20,156 nucleotides of DNA from Stephanodiscus triporus (taxonomy: Eukaryota > Bacillariophyta > Thalassiosirophyceae > Thalassiosirales > Thalassiosiraceae). The notes below the pieces were generated by a model. The model was not told where the DNA came from. It saw only the letters and a list, made by a program, of their open reading frames with translations, and searched no databases. The position numbers were made by a program, and so were the translations under genes. Shown one piece after another: positions 1 through 8,312 of the stretch; within the stretch, counting starts at the first letter, position 1, and each line of letters starts with the position of its first letter. The stretch lies in contig JALLAZ010000385.1 in NCBI GenBank assembly GCA_036939755.1, forward strand, positions 1-20,156, written 5' to 3'.

Positions 1-800
1 TGCATCGTTCTGCTGTCTGCGGCGCAGAACAAAAAAATTGGCGACAAAGACGAGTGTGCTTGAATCGCGGTTCTGCCGCAGAACAGAAACACATGTTAAA
101 AATTTTGGCGACCAAAACTGAATCACATACAACAATCAAAATGGCTTATTCTGCGTTGAGGACAAACGTGCAGAATGCTGGCAGAACGCTTAGAGCCAAG
201 GCGGCATGGCTGTGGCGACAACTCACACAGCGCGCCGCCGCCACAGTACAAAAAAAAAATGGCAGGCGCGATGGCAGAACGCTGCAGCAGCTTGACGATT
301 GTGGATGCAGCCCGTGGGGATTGGCAGAACGATTTAGCCCGCAGAACCAAAGGTTTCGACTCGCAGAACGCTGCAGCGCTTGACGATGGTGAATGCAGCA
401 GGGGGGGGGCTGGCAGAACGTTGTTGTGCTGCCGCAGAACGAAAACACAACAATCATATGGGAAAAAGTGCCGGCGCAAAGGGCAGAATGCTGCAGCGCT
501 GGATGATGGTGTATGGGGGAGCAGCAGATCGTACGATCGATCGCAGTACGCTGCCAGCGCTGGACTGGCAGAACGTACATCGTACGATCGCAGTACGATC
601 GTACAATCAACATTGTGCGATCGAAATGCGCTGCCAGCGCTGGACTGGCAGAACGTCAGGACGCTGCAGCGCTGGAATGGCAGAACGATCGTACAATCGA
701 CATCGTACGATCGACAATGGGGAAGCGCAGGCAGTACGCTGCCAGCGCTGGACTAGCAGAACGATCGTACGATCAACATCGTACGATCGCATGGGGAGAG
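1..800. repeat. Degenerate GCAGAAC / GATCGTACGATC repeat array
   Basis: Irregularly spaced short motifs fill this stretch and no credible gene does. GCAGAAC (twice GCAGAAT) occurs 16 times, at 24, 78, 170, 181, 274, 324, 341, 363, 413, 434, 483, 568, 648, 680 and 756 among others. A longer unit, CGCTGCCAGCGCTGGACT followed by GGCAGAACG, recurs at 549, 629 and 737. A related CTGCAGCGCT-TGACGATGGTG form appears near 280, 369 and 490. From about 527 onward the palindromic GATCGTACGATC is interleaved. The open frames here translate the repeats only. It may be a decayed satellite, expanded intron or repeat filler of a mobile element. Confidence 0.75.
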
Positions 801-1815
801 CAGCAGCGAGAGCGGCAACGAGTGGGGAGACGAGTACGGCGAATTGGCGGCCGACGACGACGACGATGACGACGACGACGAGGGTAGGACGTAGTCGATG
901 CACCACCATTCCAGGAGCTCCCGTTGGGGCGGCGGGGGGTGGGGCGGAGCGTCGTCCCCGCGAAGGAGGAGACGACGGTCGTCGTCGTCGTCGTTGTCGT
1001 CGTTGTCGTCGCGAAGGTCCTCGTGCTCGTAATACACGTCCAGCCGAAGCGGCACGACGACGACGTGCTGCTGCTGCTGCCGTTGTTGTTGTTGGCATTG
1101 TTGGCGGTGGTGTTGCCGTTGTTGCACGTGCCCCCTCCACGCCGCGAGCGCGTCCGATCCGCGCACCGATCGCACCTCCTTGACCTCGATGTTGAATCGA
1201 CCGCTGCTGCTTCCTCCTCCTTCTCCTCCGGAGCTCCCGCCCCCTCCCCCTCCCCCGCCGCCGGGGGAATAGACGTTATTGTTGTTGTTGGCGCCGGCGG
1301 CGTTGTTCCTCCCGCCGTGGTAATTCCACGATCGCCCCCGAGCATTGTTCCCCGCGCCGCCGCCGTAGTTGTAGCCGTTGGCCCTCCCGAGCCCCCCCCC
1401 CCCTCCGCGATCGACCTCGAGGTCGTCGTCTACGACGGACGTGCACCGCGATCGCACCGCGATCTCGCACGCCTTCGCGATAGCCTCGTAGATCACCTGG
1501 TCGCATTTGGAGAGCGACGACGGCGACGACGACGAGGAGGAGGCGTTCGACTCGGGATGGCGCGTCATCGTCGTGGATGCGGCGGCGATCGCATCGGAGT
1601 AGTATTGCTGAGGGATCGTCGGTGGATGATGCTGATATTGCTGGTATAATTGTTGCGGCTGCGAACTGTGATGATGATGATGATGATGATGATTGCCCTG
1701 CTGGTGCTGGAATTGCTGTTGCGCCATCGGAGTCGAAAACTGCTGCAAGTGTTGATGCTGCTGTTGCGCGACGTAGTATTGTTGATTCGAATGGGACGAT
1801 GACATCGGCTGGTGC

Positions 1816-1847
<32 letters not shown>

Positions 1848-2009
1848 CTGCAGTTGTTGATGTTGTTGTTGATGCTGCTGCAGCAGAAGCTGCTGCTGCT
1901 GCTGCTGCAGCAGAAGCTGCTGCTGCTGCTGCTGCTGAAAAATGTACTCATGGTGCTGTTGCTGCTGCAAAATGTATTGATGCTGCTGCTGTTGTTGTTG
2001 TTGTTGTTG

Positions 2010-2040
<31 letters not shown>

Positions 2041-2246
2041 TGTTGCTGCATGATAACGCAATCATGTTGATTCATCGCAGAAGATAGCGATAACGACGGA
2101 GAAGACGAGCCGCCGTCGTCATCGCTGTGCTGTTCCGGTTGGTCATGCGGCGGCGGATGTTGTCCCCGTCCCTGCTCCCGCTCCTTCTCCTGCTGCCCCG
2201 CCCTCGGTCGCGAGGTGTCATGTTGTTGCTGCAGTGGATGATCCAT
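753..2246 (-). CDS. ATG13-like autophagy protein, N-terminal part (HORMA start), incomplete
   Basis: The frame begins at ATG 2246 (MDHPLQQQ). It holds polyQ tracts (a run of 22 Q encoded at 1983-2048), a His tract near 1669-1695 and Gly/Asn-rich loops. Three ordered segments resemble the ATG13 N-terminal HORMA domain: a helix KCDQVIYEAIAKACEIAVRS, a strand GRFNIEVKEVRSV followed by LAAW, then PLRLDVYYEHED and ELLEWWCIDY. These match in order the known ATG13 pattern (Q-x-I...R-L, WFNL..., ...ERW/EIWC...). ATG13 is the regulatory partner of the ATG1 kinase in autophagy initiation, in the cytosol. The next helices (LLxSLxxxTRxxPAYRL in the family) are missing: after the CIDY segment the frame enters poly-Ser and then the repeat array and stops at 753. 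No GTRAGT donor is visible before the stop. The gene may be truncated, split by a long intron with a weak donor, or continue beyond the left edge. Assignment is by remembered pattern, not by search. Confidence 0.55.
1812..2048 (-). repeat. CAG/CAA polyglutamine-coding tracts
   Basis: On the plus strand these read as runs of CTG and TTG; on the coding (minus) strand as CAG and CAA. The longest is 66 nt (22 Q, 1983-2048). A block coding Q-run-LLL appears twice (around 1876-1935), including CTGCTGCAGCAGAAGCTG, which suggests a recent local duplication. Mixed CAG/CAA codons argue that glutamine itself is retained rather than pure trinucleotide slippage. Confidence 0.85.
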
Positions 2247-2385
2247 GGCTCGGTGAATAATACTACTTACTCAAGGCAGAAAACGGTTTTTCTCTGTGCC
2301 CCCCGGAACGAACTTCCCTGCCCAAGCGGAATTTGGGGCGCGGAAGTGTTGGCGGCTGGTACGATATCGTAATTATGACGTGAAT
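2247..2385. promoter_or_regulatory. Upstream region of the ATG13-like gene
   Basis: 139 bp separate the ATG13-like start codon from the outer edge of the left transposon terminal repeat. I see no gene and no clear TATA box. By position it is the proximal promoter and 5' UTR of the ATG13-like gene, and the remaining half of an originally shared head-to-head promoter with the gene starting at 5946. Confidence 0.4.
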
Positions 2386-2404
2386 CTCAGTGGAGTTGGG
2401 GGAA
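2386..2404 (+). repeat. Left terminal inverted repeat of the transposon
   Basis: CTCAGTGGAGTTGGGGGAA pairs with the reverse complement of the right end with two mismatches. Similarity fades inward after GGGAA (left ATAACT, right TAGAACT) and is absent outward. Confidence 0.7.
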
Positions 2405-2580
2405 ATAACTTTCCCCGCTTATACCAAGGGTGAATAAATTGCGCGCTACTTGTTACTCTTGTTACATGCTAATATCTAAACCATGATTTCCGCCGCCCTC
2501 TCCCTTCCGCTAGTATAAGAGGATAGATATAATGACTAGCTAATGAATAAACTGACTCTACTAATATATATTATTTTCTA
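2405..2580. other. Subterminal region and 3' UTR of the transposase gene
   Basis: This AT-rich stretch lies between the left TIR and the transposase stop codon. No ORF of note is present. It would hold the 3' UTR and polyadenylation signal of the minus-strand transposase; I do not see an unambiguous AATAAA on that strand. Confidence 0.4.
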
Positions 2581-3788
2581 CTACTCGCTAGACTCGGACG
2601 ACTCAGATTCGTTGTCTGAGTCGTCGTCATATTCCACATCAAAGAGCCTCTCCTCGCCGCTGATGATTCCGACTTGTAACATCACCGCGCACGCCCGAAA
2701 CACGGTGCCGTGGAGATGAATGCGGTGGCGGAATCTCTGGGAGAGGATCCCCCAGTTCTTGAGCCGCCCGTTTAGCGTCTCGTGACGCGCCCTTGCCCGC
2801 CCCTGCATCTTTTGTAGCTTGGGCGGATTGCCCGCGTTCGTGGGGCACACGATCTTGTCGGCGTGCCCGACGTACCCCTCGTCCGCCACGACCCGCTCTC
2901 CTGGGTCAAGGAAGTGACAAAGAACTTTATTAAAAATAGCAATGTCGGGGAACTTACCCGCTGGGTATGGGCCCTGGATCCATACCAGGTCCCCTCCAAG
3001 GATGGAGACCCCCAGCTCGTACCGGAGGGCGGATTTCCCCGCGTACTTGTGGGACCCAAAGGGGTTTCCCTCAATCGCGTCTCCCTGTTGGGGGATGCGA
3101 AAGTCGGTCCCGTCGACCGTCATAAGACAGTCGTTGCCGATGTCCCCGTCTTTTCGACTTTCGAAGTCGATCTGTGGCGGAGACGGCGGCGGCGGGGGGG
3201 TGTGAGGACGACGCGGTGGAGAAAAAAAATCGACTGTTCTTCACGCAAATACGTTGAGGTCAGGGTGGTCTGTGGCCTGTGGCTCGGCGACCGGTGCTGG
3301 GGGCCTCCGAACGAAGACGAACACTCCGCGCCGTCGTCCTCACATTGTGAGTAAAAAAATTTACTCACCACTTCGTCGACGAGGTCGGCGATGGCCCCGA
3401 TGAAGGCCCATACCCACTTCCGAAACGTCTTCGGGTCGACGGCGCCGGCGGATGCGCCGACGACTGAGCACCCCTGGCCCTGCTTTGGGTACACTTTTAG
3501 GAAGTATAGTGCCCAAAGCAGGTGCTTTGGGCGCCCTTTCTCGGGGAGGAGGGAGTGGTGGACGAGGAGGTCCCACACCATCATCGTCGGACCGATGCTC
3601 GTTCCGAAGAACGAGCGGAAGAGACGGTCCTCCATGTCGGCCGTCCCGACGACACGGGACACCCTATTTTGGATGTCCCGCGCCGCCGCATACCAGACGG
3701 CATCATCCTCAGCGTCGACATCGTCGTCGTCCTCGTCGTCGTCGTCGTCGTCGACGTCGAGGGCGACGGGGATGATATTGGATGTCAT
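2581..3788 (-). CDS. DDE_Tnp_4 (PIF/Harbinger-like) transposase, two exons
   Basis: Exon 1 is 3788-3369 (140 codons, starting MTSNIIPVALDV with an Asp/Glu-rich N-terminus). Exon 2 is 3171-2581. Joining them in phase 0 gives 336 residues. The junction reads ...ADLVDEV then IDFESRKDGDIGNDC and on to MTVDGTDFRIP, the expected run-up to the first catalytic block. Catalytic residues are D160 (VDGTD), D237 (VVADEGYVG) and E271 (ARHETLNGRLKNW), all intact. About 110 residues of helical sequence precede the catalytic core. The C-terminus is acidic and Ser-rich (DDDSDNESESSESSE). The enzyme would cut and paste the element, acting in the nucleus at the terminal repeats. The ATG at 3123, which could start an exon-2-only protein, lies inside the conserved domain and is not the true start. 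It is divergent from the companion gene at 4350. Confidence 0.85.
3172..3368 (-). other. Intron of the transposase gene
   Basis: The donor GTGAGT starts at 3368, and the acceptor TCCGCCACAG ends at 3172 after a C/T-rich tract. Length is 197 bp, phase 0. Removing it restores conserved transposase sequence across the joint; reading through it gives low-complexity translation ending at 3120. Confidence 0.85.
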
Positions 3789-4349
3789 TGTGGAGGGGGG
3801 AGGAGAGTAATTCTTGTGCGGCGGGTGTTGTGAGGTTGTGTGGCTGGTTGGGGCCCCACGCCACCTCTCAACGGTTTTTTTGGTGCCACAGTACCCATAC
3901 TTAGTGCCAAAATAGACTCTTTCTTTTAGATTTGTAAATTTTTCTTGCTTTCAAATGATTTGTAAATTTTTCTTACTTACGAACGATTTGCAAGGTGTCT
4001 ACGTAGGAATTCGCAAAAAACATACTCTTGCGAATCATGTGTAAGAAAACCTTACTTACGAATGATTTGTAAGAAAACCTTACTTACGAATGATTTGTAA
4101 AATTTTCTTGCTTACGTTTGCTTTGTAAGCTTTTCTTACGCAGGACCGAATTTTGATAGTATTGGACCATCTAAATGTTCCATGACTGGTTAATTGTCAT
4201 TTTTTTCTACGTAGAGTCAGTACCAGACTCTACAGTAACCTCGCCACAAGCTAACCGCCAAACTAGCTACCCCGCACACACAGCACAACCTCACTAACAC
4301 AACACTCCGACACCCTCACAACTCCATCATCCAACCCCCTCCCCCTCCA
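3789..4349. promoter_or_regulatory. Bidirectional promoter region inside the transposon
   Basis: 561 AT-rich bases separate the two divergent start codons of the element (3788 minus, 4350 plus). They contain the 28-bp tandem repeats described separately, two CTACGTAG sites (about 3999 and 4208), and an inverted pair ATTCGCAA / TTGCGAAT at about 4009-4016 and 4028-4035. No ORF is credible here. It likely drives both transposon genes and may carry internal binding sites for the transposase or the companion protein. Confidence 0.6.
3926..4140. repeat. 28-bp tandem repeats in the transposon's divergent promoter
   Basis: The unit contains AATGATTTGTAAGAAAACC followed by TTACTTACG. Clear units are 3926-3953, 3954-3981, 4033-4060, 4061-4088 and 4089-4116, with a shortened one at 4117-4140 and a degenerate one starting at 3982. 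Each unit contains CTTAC and GTAAG in inverted orientation, so each could be a dyad binding site. Spacing of 28 bp keeps sites nearly in helical phase (about 2.7 turns). Confidence 0.8.
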
Positions 4350-5589
4350 ATGCCGACACTTTTGTTGCCAAAGGTAAAGAAGTGGGGAAAAGCAGACGAG
4401 AAGATCCTTTTCGACCACATCAGGACTGGCGCCGTCGACATCGAAGACCTCTCCCTCGAAAACATCGAGCGAGTTCGCCGGGCCTACTTCAGCCACCGAA
4501 CTTCCGAGAATTTTCGTCGCAACTTTCGCGACTACGCCGCCAGACTCGACCTAGAAGAGTCTTACCACGGCGCGAGACGTCGTGCGGCGGCCGAAGAAGG
4601 AGGTAAGACACGCGTTTGTCTGCCTTTGTTTATTGTCGTATGATTGTCATTTACTTACCTTATGTTTCGTTTCCTCTCGCCCCCTCGAAGAAGTCCCCCC
4701 CCCCGCCGACAACGCCGTCGTCGACGACGAGGTCGAAGTCGAGCACGACGAGTCCGACGCCGTCGAGCTCGAGGAACACGAAGAGATGCCCCCCAAGACG
4801 AAGCCCGCAGCCAAAACTGCGTCCGCCGAGGTGGCGGAGATCACCCCCGCCGCCGCCAGGAAGCCGAGGGCCGAGAAGCCCTTCCTCCTCGACGTCCACG
4901 ACGGCTACGTCGTGGTGTACTACACCGAGGACGGCCTCGACTACGCCGAGGTGGAGATCATCGTCAACGGTGTACTCCCCAAGAACGGCTACCGCTTCGA
5001 GTTGCGGCCTGACGGCATGGCCGTCACCTGGATGCGGGCCTTCCACCGCGTCTGCTTTTCGAAGGATCACCTCCGCGCGACGATGGGGGAGAGCTTCTCG
5101 CTCTCCAACAACCGCGTGACGGCCTACGACAACGTCACGGAGGTGATGAAGAAGGCGAAGGTGACCCCCGATGCCTCCAATTTCTACTGGGGGGAACCAC
5201 AGGTGGTGCCCCTCAAGTCGAAGTGCACGGGAACCCCCAAGATCACCGAGCTTCGGTTCGCGACGGGGGAGAACGCCATCCGCAAGGGCAAGACCCACAT
5301 GCAGTTTAGTACCATCTACTACTGCAGGGTCCTACTGTCGGAGCAGCGCTCCAGCAACACGGCGGCGGTGAACAAGCAGACGGTCGACCTCCTCGACCTC
5401 CCAAGCAGCCAGAGCGAGAACAACAGTCCTCCTCCTCGCCGCAACGACCGCAAAAGGGCTTACCGCGGAGGCGGAAACGAAGTCGACGACGACGAGGATG
5501 AGGACGACAATGACGGTGGATACGGCGGCGGCGGCAGGGGCGGAGGCGGGGGGGTAGGTATGAAAGGGACGAAGCAATGGTCCACCTGA
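4350..5589 (+). CDS. Transposon companion protein (Myb/SANT-like plus conserved C-terminal domain), two exons
   Basis: Exon 1 is 4350-4602 and exon 2 is 4691-5589; joined in phase 1 they give 383 residues. Residues about 8-70 (KKWGKADEKILFDHIRTGAV ... IERVRRAYFSHRT ... NFRRNFRDYA) look like a short helical DNA-binding module of the kind I recall in many small diatom proteins. PIF/Harbinger elements typically encode such a Myb/SANT-like partner, which brings the transposase to the DNA and into the nucleus. Residues about 85-146 are acidic and then Lys/Pro-rich. Residues about 147-303 (FLLDVHDGYVVVYY ... FSTIYYCRVLLSEQ) are a compact, non-repetitive domain I do not recognise. The tail has an acidic run and a Gly-rich stretch ending TKQWST. 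The DNA-binding role is inferred from context; catalytic function is not suggested by any motif. Confidence 0.75.
4603..4690 (+). other. Intron of the companion gene
   Basis: The donor GGAG|GTAAGA is at 4603; the acceptor CCCCCTCGAAG ends at 4690 after a pyrimidine-rich stretch. It is 88 bp, phase 1. The next possible AG at 4693 would put exon 2 out of frame, so 4690 is preferred. Confidence 0.8.
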
Positions 5590-5945
5590 GCGCGTCCATT
5601 ATTTCATAGAATAGAAAGTAATATTTCATAGAAAATAGTACGATTTCACACTAAAAGTATTACTTCGTAGTAAAACTAAGAATTCATACTTTCGTAGTTC
5701 TATTCCCTCAACTCCAATGAGGTGTCCTTGCGATACATTAATCGTGGGGAAGTTGTCGGAGAGACACTTCTTCTTTCAAGGAACTTAACCCAAGAACCAC
5801 GTCACGAAAAGCAAGCTGGTTCATGACGCGACCTTCTGTTCCCCATCCTCTCTACCTCTCTATTCTAAGTAATTGGTTTTTATTTACACCACGTTGCATC
5901 TGGTTGAACCGGAGGATTCATGCGCACGATTTCCCTCTATGAAAT
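5590..5945. other. Transposon right subterminal region and upstream region of the 5946 gene
   Basis: No gene is seen. 5590-5702 is AT-rich with ATTTCATAGA twice (5601, 5623) and an inverted pair AAGTAATA / TATTACTT, typical of a subterminal transposon region; the TIR follows at 5703. 5722-5945 is host DNA and would be the promoter and 5' UTR of the gene starting at 5946. Confidence 0.5.
5703..5721 (-). repeat. Right terminal inverted repeat of the transposon
   Basis: The reverse complement reads CTCATTGGAGTTGAGGGAA and matches the left end at 17 of 19 positions. Confidence 0.7.
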
Positions 5946-8162
5946 ATGTCGGAAAGACGGCAGGCTGAATACCGGCGAATTCCCTGCGAAAGGAGAACAA
6001 ATCCGGTTGACCCAACAACTTTTGCTGCCGCCGCGTCGCCATTGTCTTCTCCCATCTCCACGACGAAACATAAGCGAACGAGTCGCCCGGATGTCCCACT
6101 GTTGGGCGTGAAAGGTCCATCCACGAAAAAACCCCGCCTAGCCTCGTTCAAGGTGTTTCCACCCGAATTTCCCTCGAAGATGTTTGCCATGACATCCTCA
6201 GGCAAGAAAAGTCTCGGCAAGGTCCAGAAAAATAGCATCACGCGCATCCTGAAGAAGGTATCCCTCAAGGTGAAGCGAGGCAAGTTCGCCCTGCTGAAAC
6301 CACATCAGCAGGAGGAACTTCCTCCAGGACATGTCACTTCGGATGACTCTTGCGGGAGCATTGCGGATGAGGTTTTTGTTCTTGATAGCACAATGGACTC
6401 CATGGACACCGATACCGACGATATGAGTTTATCAGAAGTGAAGAAGCTGAACATGGATGTACGCTTGACACCCTTATCATTTGATGACACCCAAGTTACC
6501 AACCATTTCACGAGCTCATCCGGCGGGGAGGACTTTACTCTACACAAGTCGCTTTCTCCAAGAGTCGACTCTACGAATACCAGTCAAGAAGCACATTCAC
6601 TCGTCCCCTCTTTGAGCCTCGACGATATGCTTAAAATTACAAACTTTTTGTCGTTGGACCTCGAAGATTTCATCCTTGAAGATTTCCAATCATTGCCCCA
6701 CGATGATAATGAAGTTGCCAGACATTGTGAGGCAGTTGTCGATAAAGACCACCAATTCCATCGTGAAGAAGATGAGAACCGTGGAAAATTCAATGATGTG
6801 CTGGAAAGTGTCATGAATACGCCGCCGCGGCCCGAGATTCGTAGGAAATTCAATGATGTGCTCGAAAAGGTCATGAGTACGCCTCCGCAGCCCGCGCCAA
6901 CGCGGTGCTCGCTCGTCTCGAACCCTCCCCCCTCCCCTCCCTTCCCTCAAAGCTCTGGTGATGAGAGTGGTGGTGTTGACCTACCTGAAACTACACAAAT
7001 CGACAGTCCCGAAGGCCAAGAGTATTTGATAAACGAAGATCAAATTCGTCGCTCTGACAGCAGCGATAGCATCCCATCATTATCAGGAGGTCCAAATGGT
7101 CGGGACCAAGCACTCACTGATAACATCATTGCCGCTCCCATCAGTACGAACGATGCAGCTGACTCTGCTATCGCATGGGGATGCTTGGCCGCTCTTTTGG
7201 GTTCACCTGCACCAAGTTCCGCGAGAAAACAGAGGAAGCGAATTCCTGTCAACTTATGGCAAGATGACGCATCCCTGGGTGAAGGCCTTGACTCTATATG
7301 TTTGCCTCAAGACGACTGCGAACTAAGGAATGAGTTGCGAGCCCTAAATCTCAATGACGACGATCTCACAGCGTCAGATGACTGCAGCATTCCTTCGTGT
7401 GAAGATCTTGTCCGTGATGTTGGCGATTCATGCAACCTTGATTTCCCCACCACACCATCCAGGTTATCATCAAAGAAGGGCATTGCAGACTCAACCTTGG
7501 CGTGGGGTGTCCTTGGGGCTATACTGGGATCTCCTGTCCCATCCTGTGTCTCAAAAAAGAGTGCCGCAAAAAAACGTGGGAATCTCTGGGACGATGGCGA
7601 GGAGGAAGATGTGCTTCCAGAAATTGAAGGTCATGATGATAATCAAGATGAGAGCGATTTCCTGAGCGCACCCATTGACCTGACAGAGCTTGTAGAGGCT
7701 GATGAACAAGTTATTATTTTGGCAGGCGAATCCATTGAATCGCAGGAAGGAGATAGCGGAAGAGAGTCTGCTGAATCTGTCCTTGCATGGACGGCTTTAG
7801 GAATGCTCTTAGGTTCCCCTGCTCCAAAGTCTGTTTGCAAGAAGAGCAGGAAAGAGTCAGAGGAGGCAGCAAAAAATCTTTGGAAAGATAACAAAGGATT
7901 TGGAGATGATGCATTGGATACTGTCCCGTTCATCTCTCCCGATGAAGTGGACGAGTCTATCGCCACTGAATGTCACTTACGGGCTGAAAAATGGCTCGAT
8001 GGTCAAGATCAAGAAAGTGTGCCATCTCTATCAAGGACACCTTCTCTGTCCGAATCCTCCGACGAGGAGGACAGCAATTTCTCAAGTCCAGTGACTCGAC
8101 GTTTGTCTAAGGAATACTTTAAGGTTCATCGAGCACCACAAGCTAAGAATGATAACTTCTAA
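5946..8162 (+). CDS. Unrecognised 738-aa acidic, probably nuclear protein with three LAW/LGSPxP/NLW repeats
   Basis: No known domain is recognised. What can be seen: a basic N-terminus with nuclear-localisation-like stretches (TTKHKR, STKKPRL at about 40-65, and KKVSLKVKRGK at about 104). There is a two-copy 20-residue tandem unit KFNDVLExVMxTPPxP (residues about 280-319). A three-copy module sits at residues 404-441, 513-550 and 608-648, with pattern (A/S)xxSxLAWxxLGxLLGSPxP, a Lys/Arg-rich linker, then NLWxD. The protein is rich in Ser/Asp and SP/TP sites, as in substrates of proline-directed kinases, and ends near TRRLSKEYF, an RxL-type sequence. The chosen start at 5946 is the first ATG of a frame that stays open; a start farther in or an upstream exon cannot be excluded. 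Base composition is lower in GC than neighbours and free of triplet runs. Its start is only 225 bp from the transposon's right end. Confidence 0.7.
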   Translation: MSERRQAEYRRIPCERRTNPVDPTTFAAAASPLSSPISTTKHKRTSRPDVPLLGVKGPSTKKPRLASFKVFPPEFPSKMFAMTSSGKKSLGKVQKNSITRILKKVSLKVKRGKFALLKPHQQEELPPGHVTSDDSCGSIADEVFVLDSTMDSMDTDTDDMSLSEVKKLNMDVRLTPLSFDDTQVTNHFTSSSGGEDFTLHKSLSPRVDSTNTSQEAHSLVPSLSLDDMLKITNFLSLDLEDFILEDFQSLPHDDNEVARHCEAVVDKDHQFHREEDENRGKFNDVLESVMNTPPRPEIRRKFNDVLEKVMSTPPQPAPTRCSLVSNPPPSPPFPQSSGDESGGVDLPETTQIDSPEGQEYLINEDQIRRSDSSDSIPSLSGGPNGRDQALTDNIIAAPISTNDAADSAIAWGCLAALLGSPAPSSARKQRKRIPVNLWQDDASLGEGLDSICLPQDDCELRNELRALNLNDDDLTASDDCSIPSCEDLVRDVGDSCNLDFPTTPSRLSSKKGIADSTLAWGVLGAILGSPVPSCVSKKSAAKKRGNLWDDGEEEDVLPEIEGHDDNQDESDFLSAPIDLTELVEADEQVIILAGESIESQEGDSGRESAESVLAWTALGMLLGSPAPKSVCKKSRKESEEAAKNLWKDNKGFGDDALDTVPFISPDEVDESIATECHLRAEKWLDGQDQESVPSLSRTPSLSESSDEEDSNFSSPVTRRLSKEYFKVHRAPQAKNDNF

Positions 8163-8312
8163 GCCCCCTCAATCTCATGTGTAGTGTGGTAGCACCATCT
8201 GTCAGTACGCTACCCTGTACATGTGCCAATTAGTCATGGTCATCGAGAATAATTGCGTTGCTATCATTAAAGTAAAAAATTCTTAAATAATAACCATCAT
8301 CATCGGGACACC
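8163..8312. other. Convergent intergenic spacer
   Basis: 150 bp lie between the stop codons of two converging genes. It contains AT-rich sequence (AAATAATAACC at about 8285) that could serve 3'-end formation for the plus-strand gene; nothing else is visible. Confidence 0.4.

Larger units (their letters stand above)
2386..5721. mobile_element. PIF/Harbinger-like DNA transposon, two genes, TIR-bounded
   Basis: The 3336-bp element is bounded by matching terminal inverted repeats: CTCAGTGGAGTTGGGGGAA at 2386-2404, and the reverse complement of 5703-5721, CTCATTGGAGTTGAGGGAA (17 of 19 identical). Inside are a DDE_Tnp_4 transposase on the minus strand and a divergently transcribed companion protein on the plus strand, as is usual for PIF/Harbinger elements, which encode a transposase and a Myb/SANT-like partner. 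Both genes have intact reading frames once one short intron each is removed, and all three catalytic residues are present, so the copy could be young or active. A 3-bp target duplication (expected for the superfamily) is not clear: flanks read GTGAAT before the left end and GTGTCC after the right end, so outer limits may be off by a few bases. Confidence 0.75.

Noticed and set aside
54..1183. Several overlapping plus and minus open frames across the left repeat array
   Set aside because: They translate the GCAGAAC and GATCGTACGATC repeats and triplet runs, have no domain, and overlap each other in all frames.
1577..2087. Poly-Ala, poly-Leu and poly-Ser/Asn ORFs over the CTG/TTG tracts
   Set aside because: These are the other frames of the polyglutamine coding region. 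The minus-strand frame with HORMA-like sequence on one side is the real one.
2581..3123. Transposase starting at the ATG at 3123
   Set aside because: The conserved run DFESRKDGDIGNDC precedes this Met in frame and connects through a good acceptor to an upstream exon.
3926..4140. CRISPR-like array in the 28-bp repeats
   Set aside because: The units are directly adjacent without unique spacers and lie in a eukaryotic transposon promoter.
4582..4690. Companion-protein exon 2 read as an independent ORF starting at 4582
   Set aside because: The first 36 codons cover the intron and the end of exon 1 in another frame; the GTAAGA donor and CGAAG acceptor join the two exons in frame.
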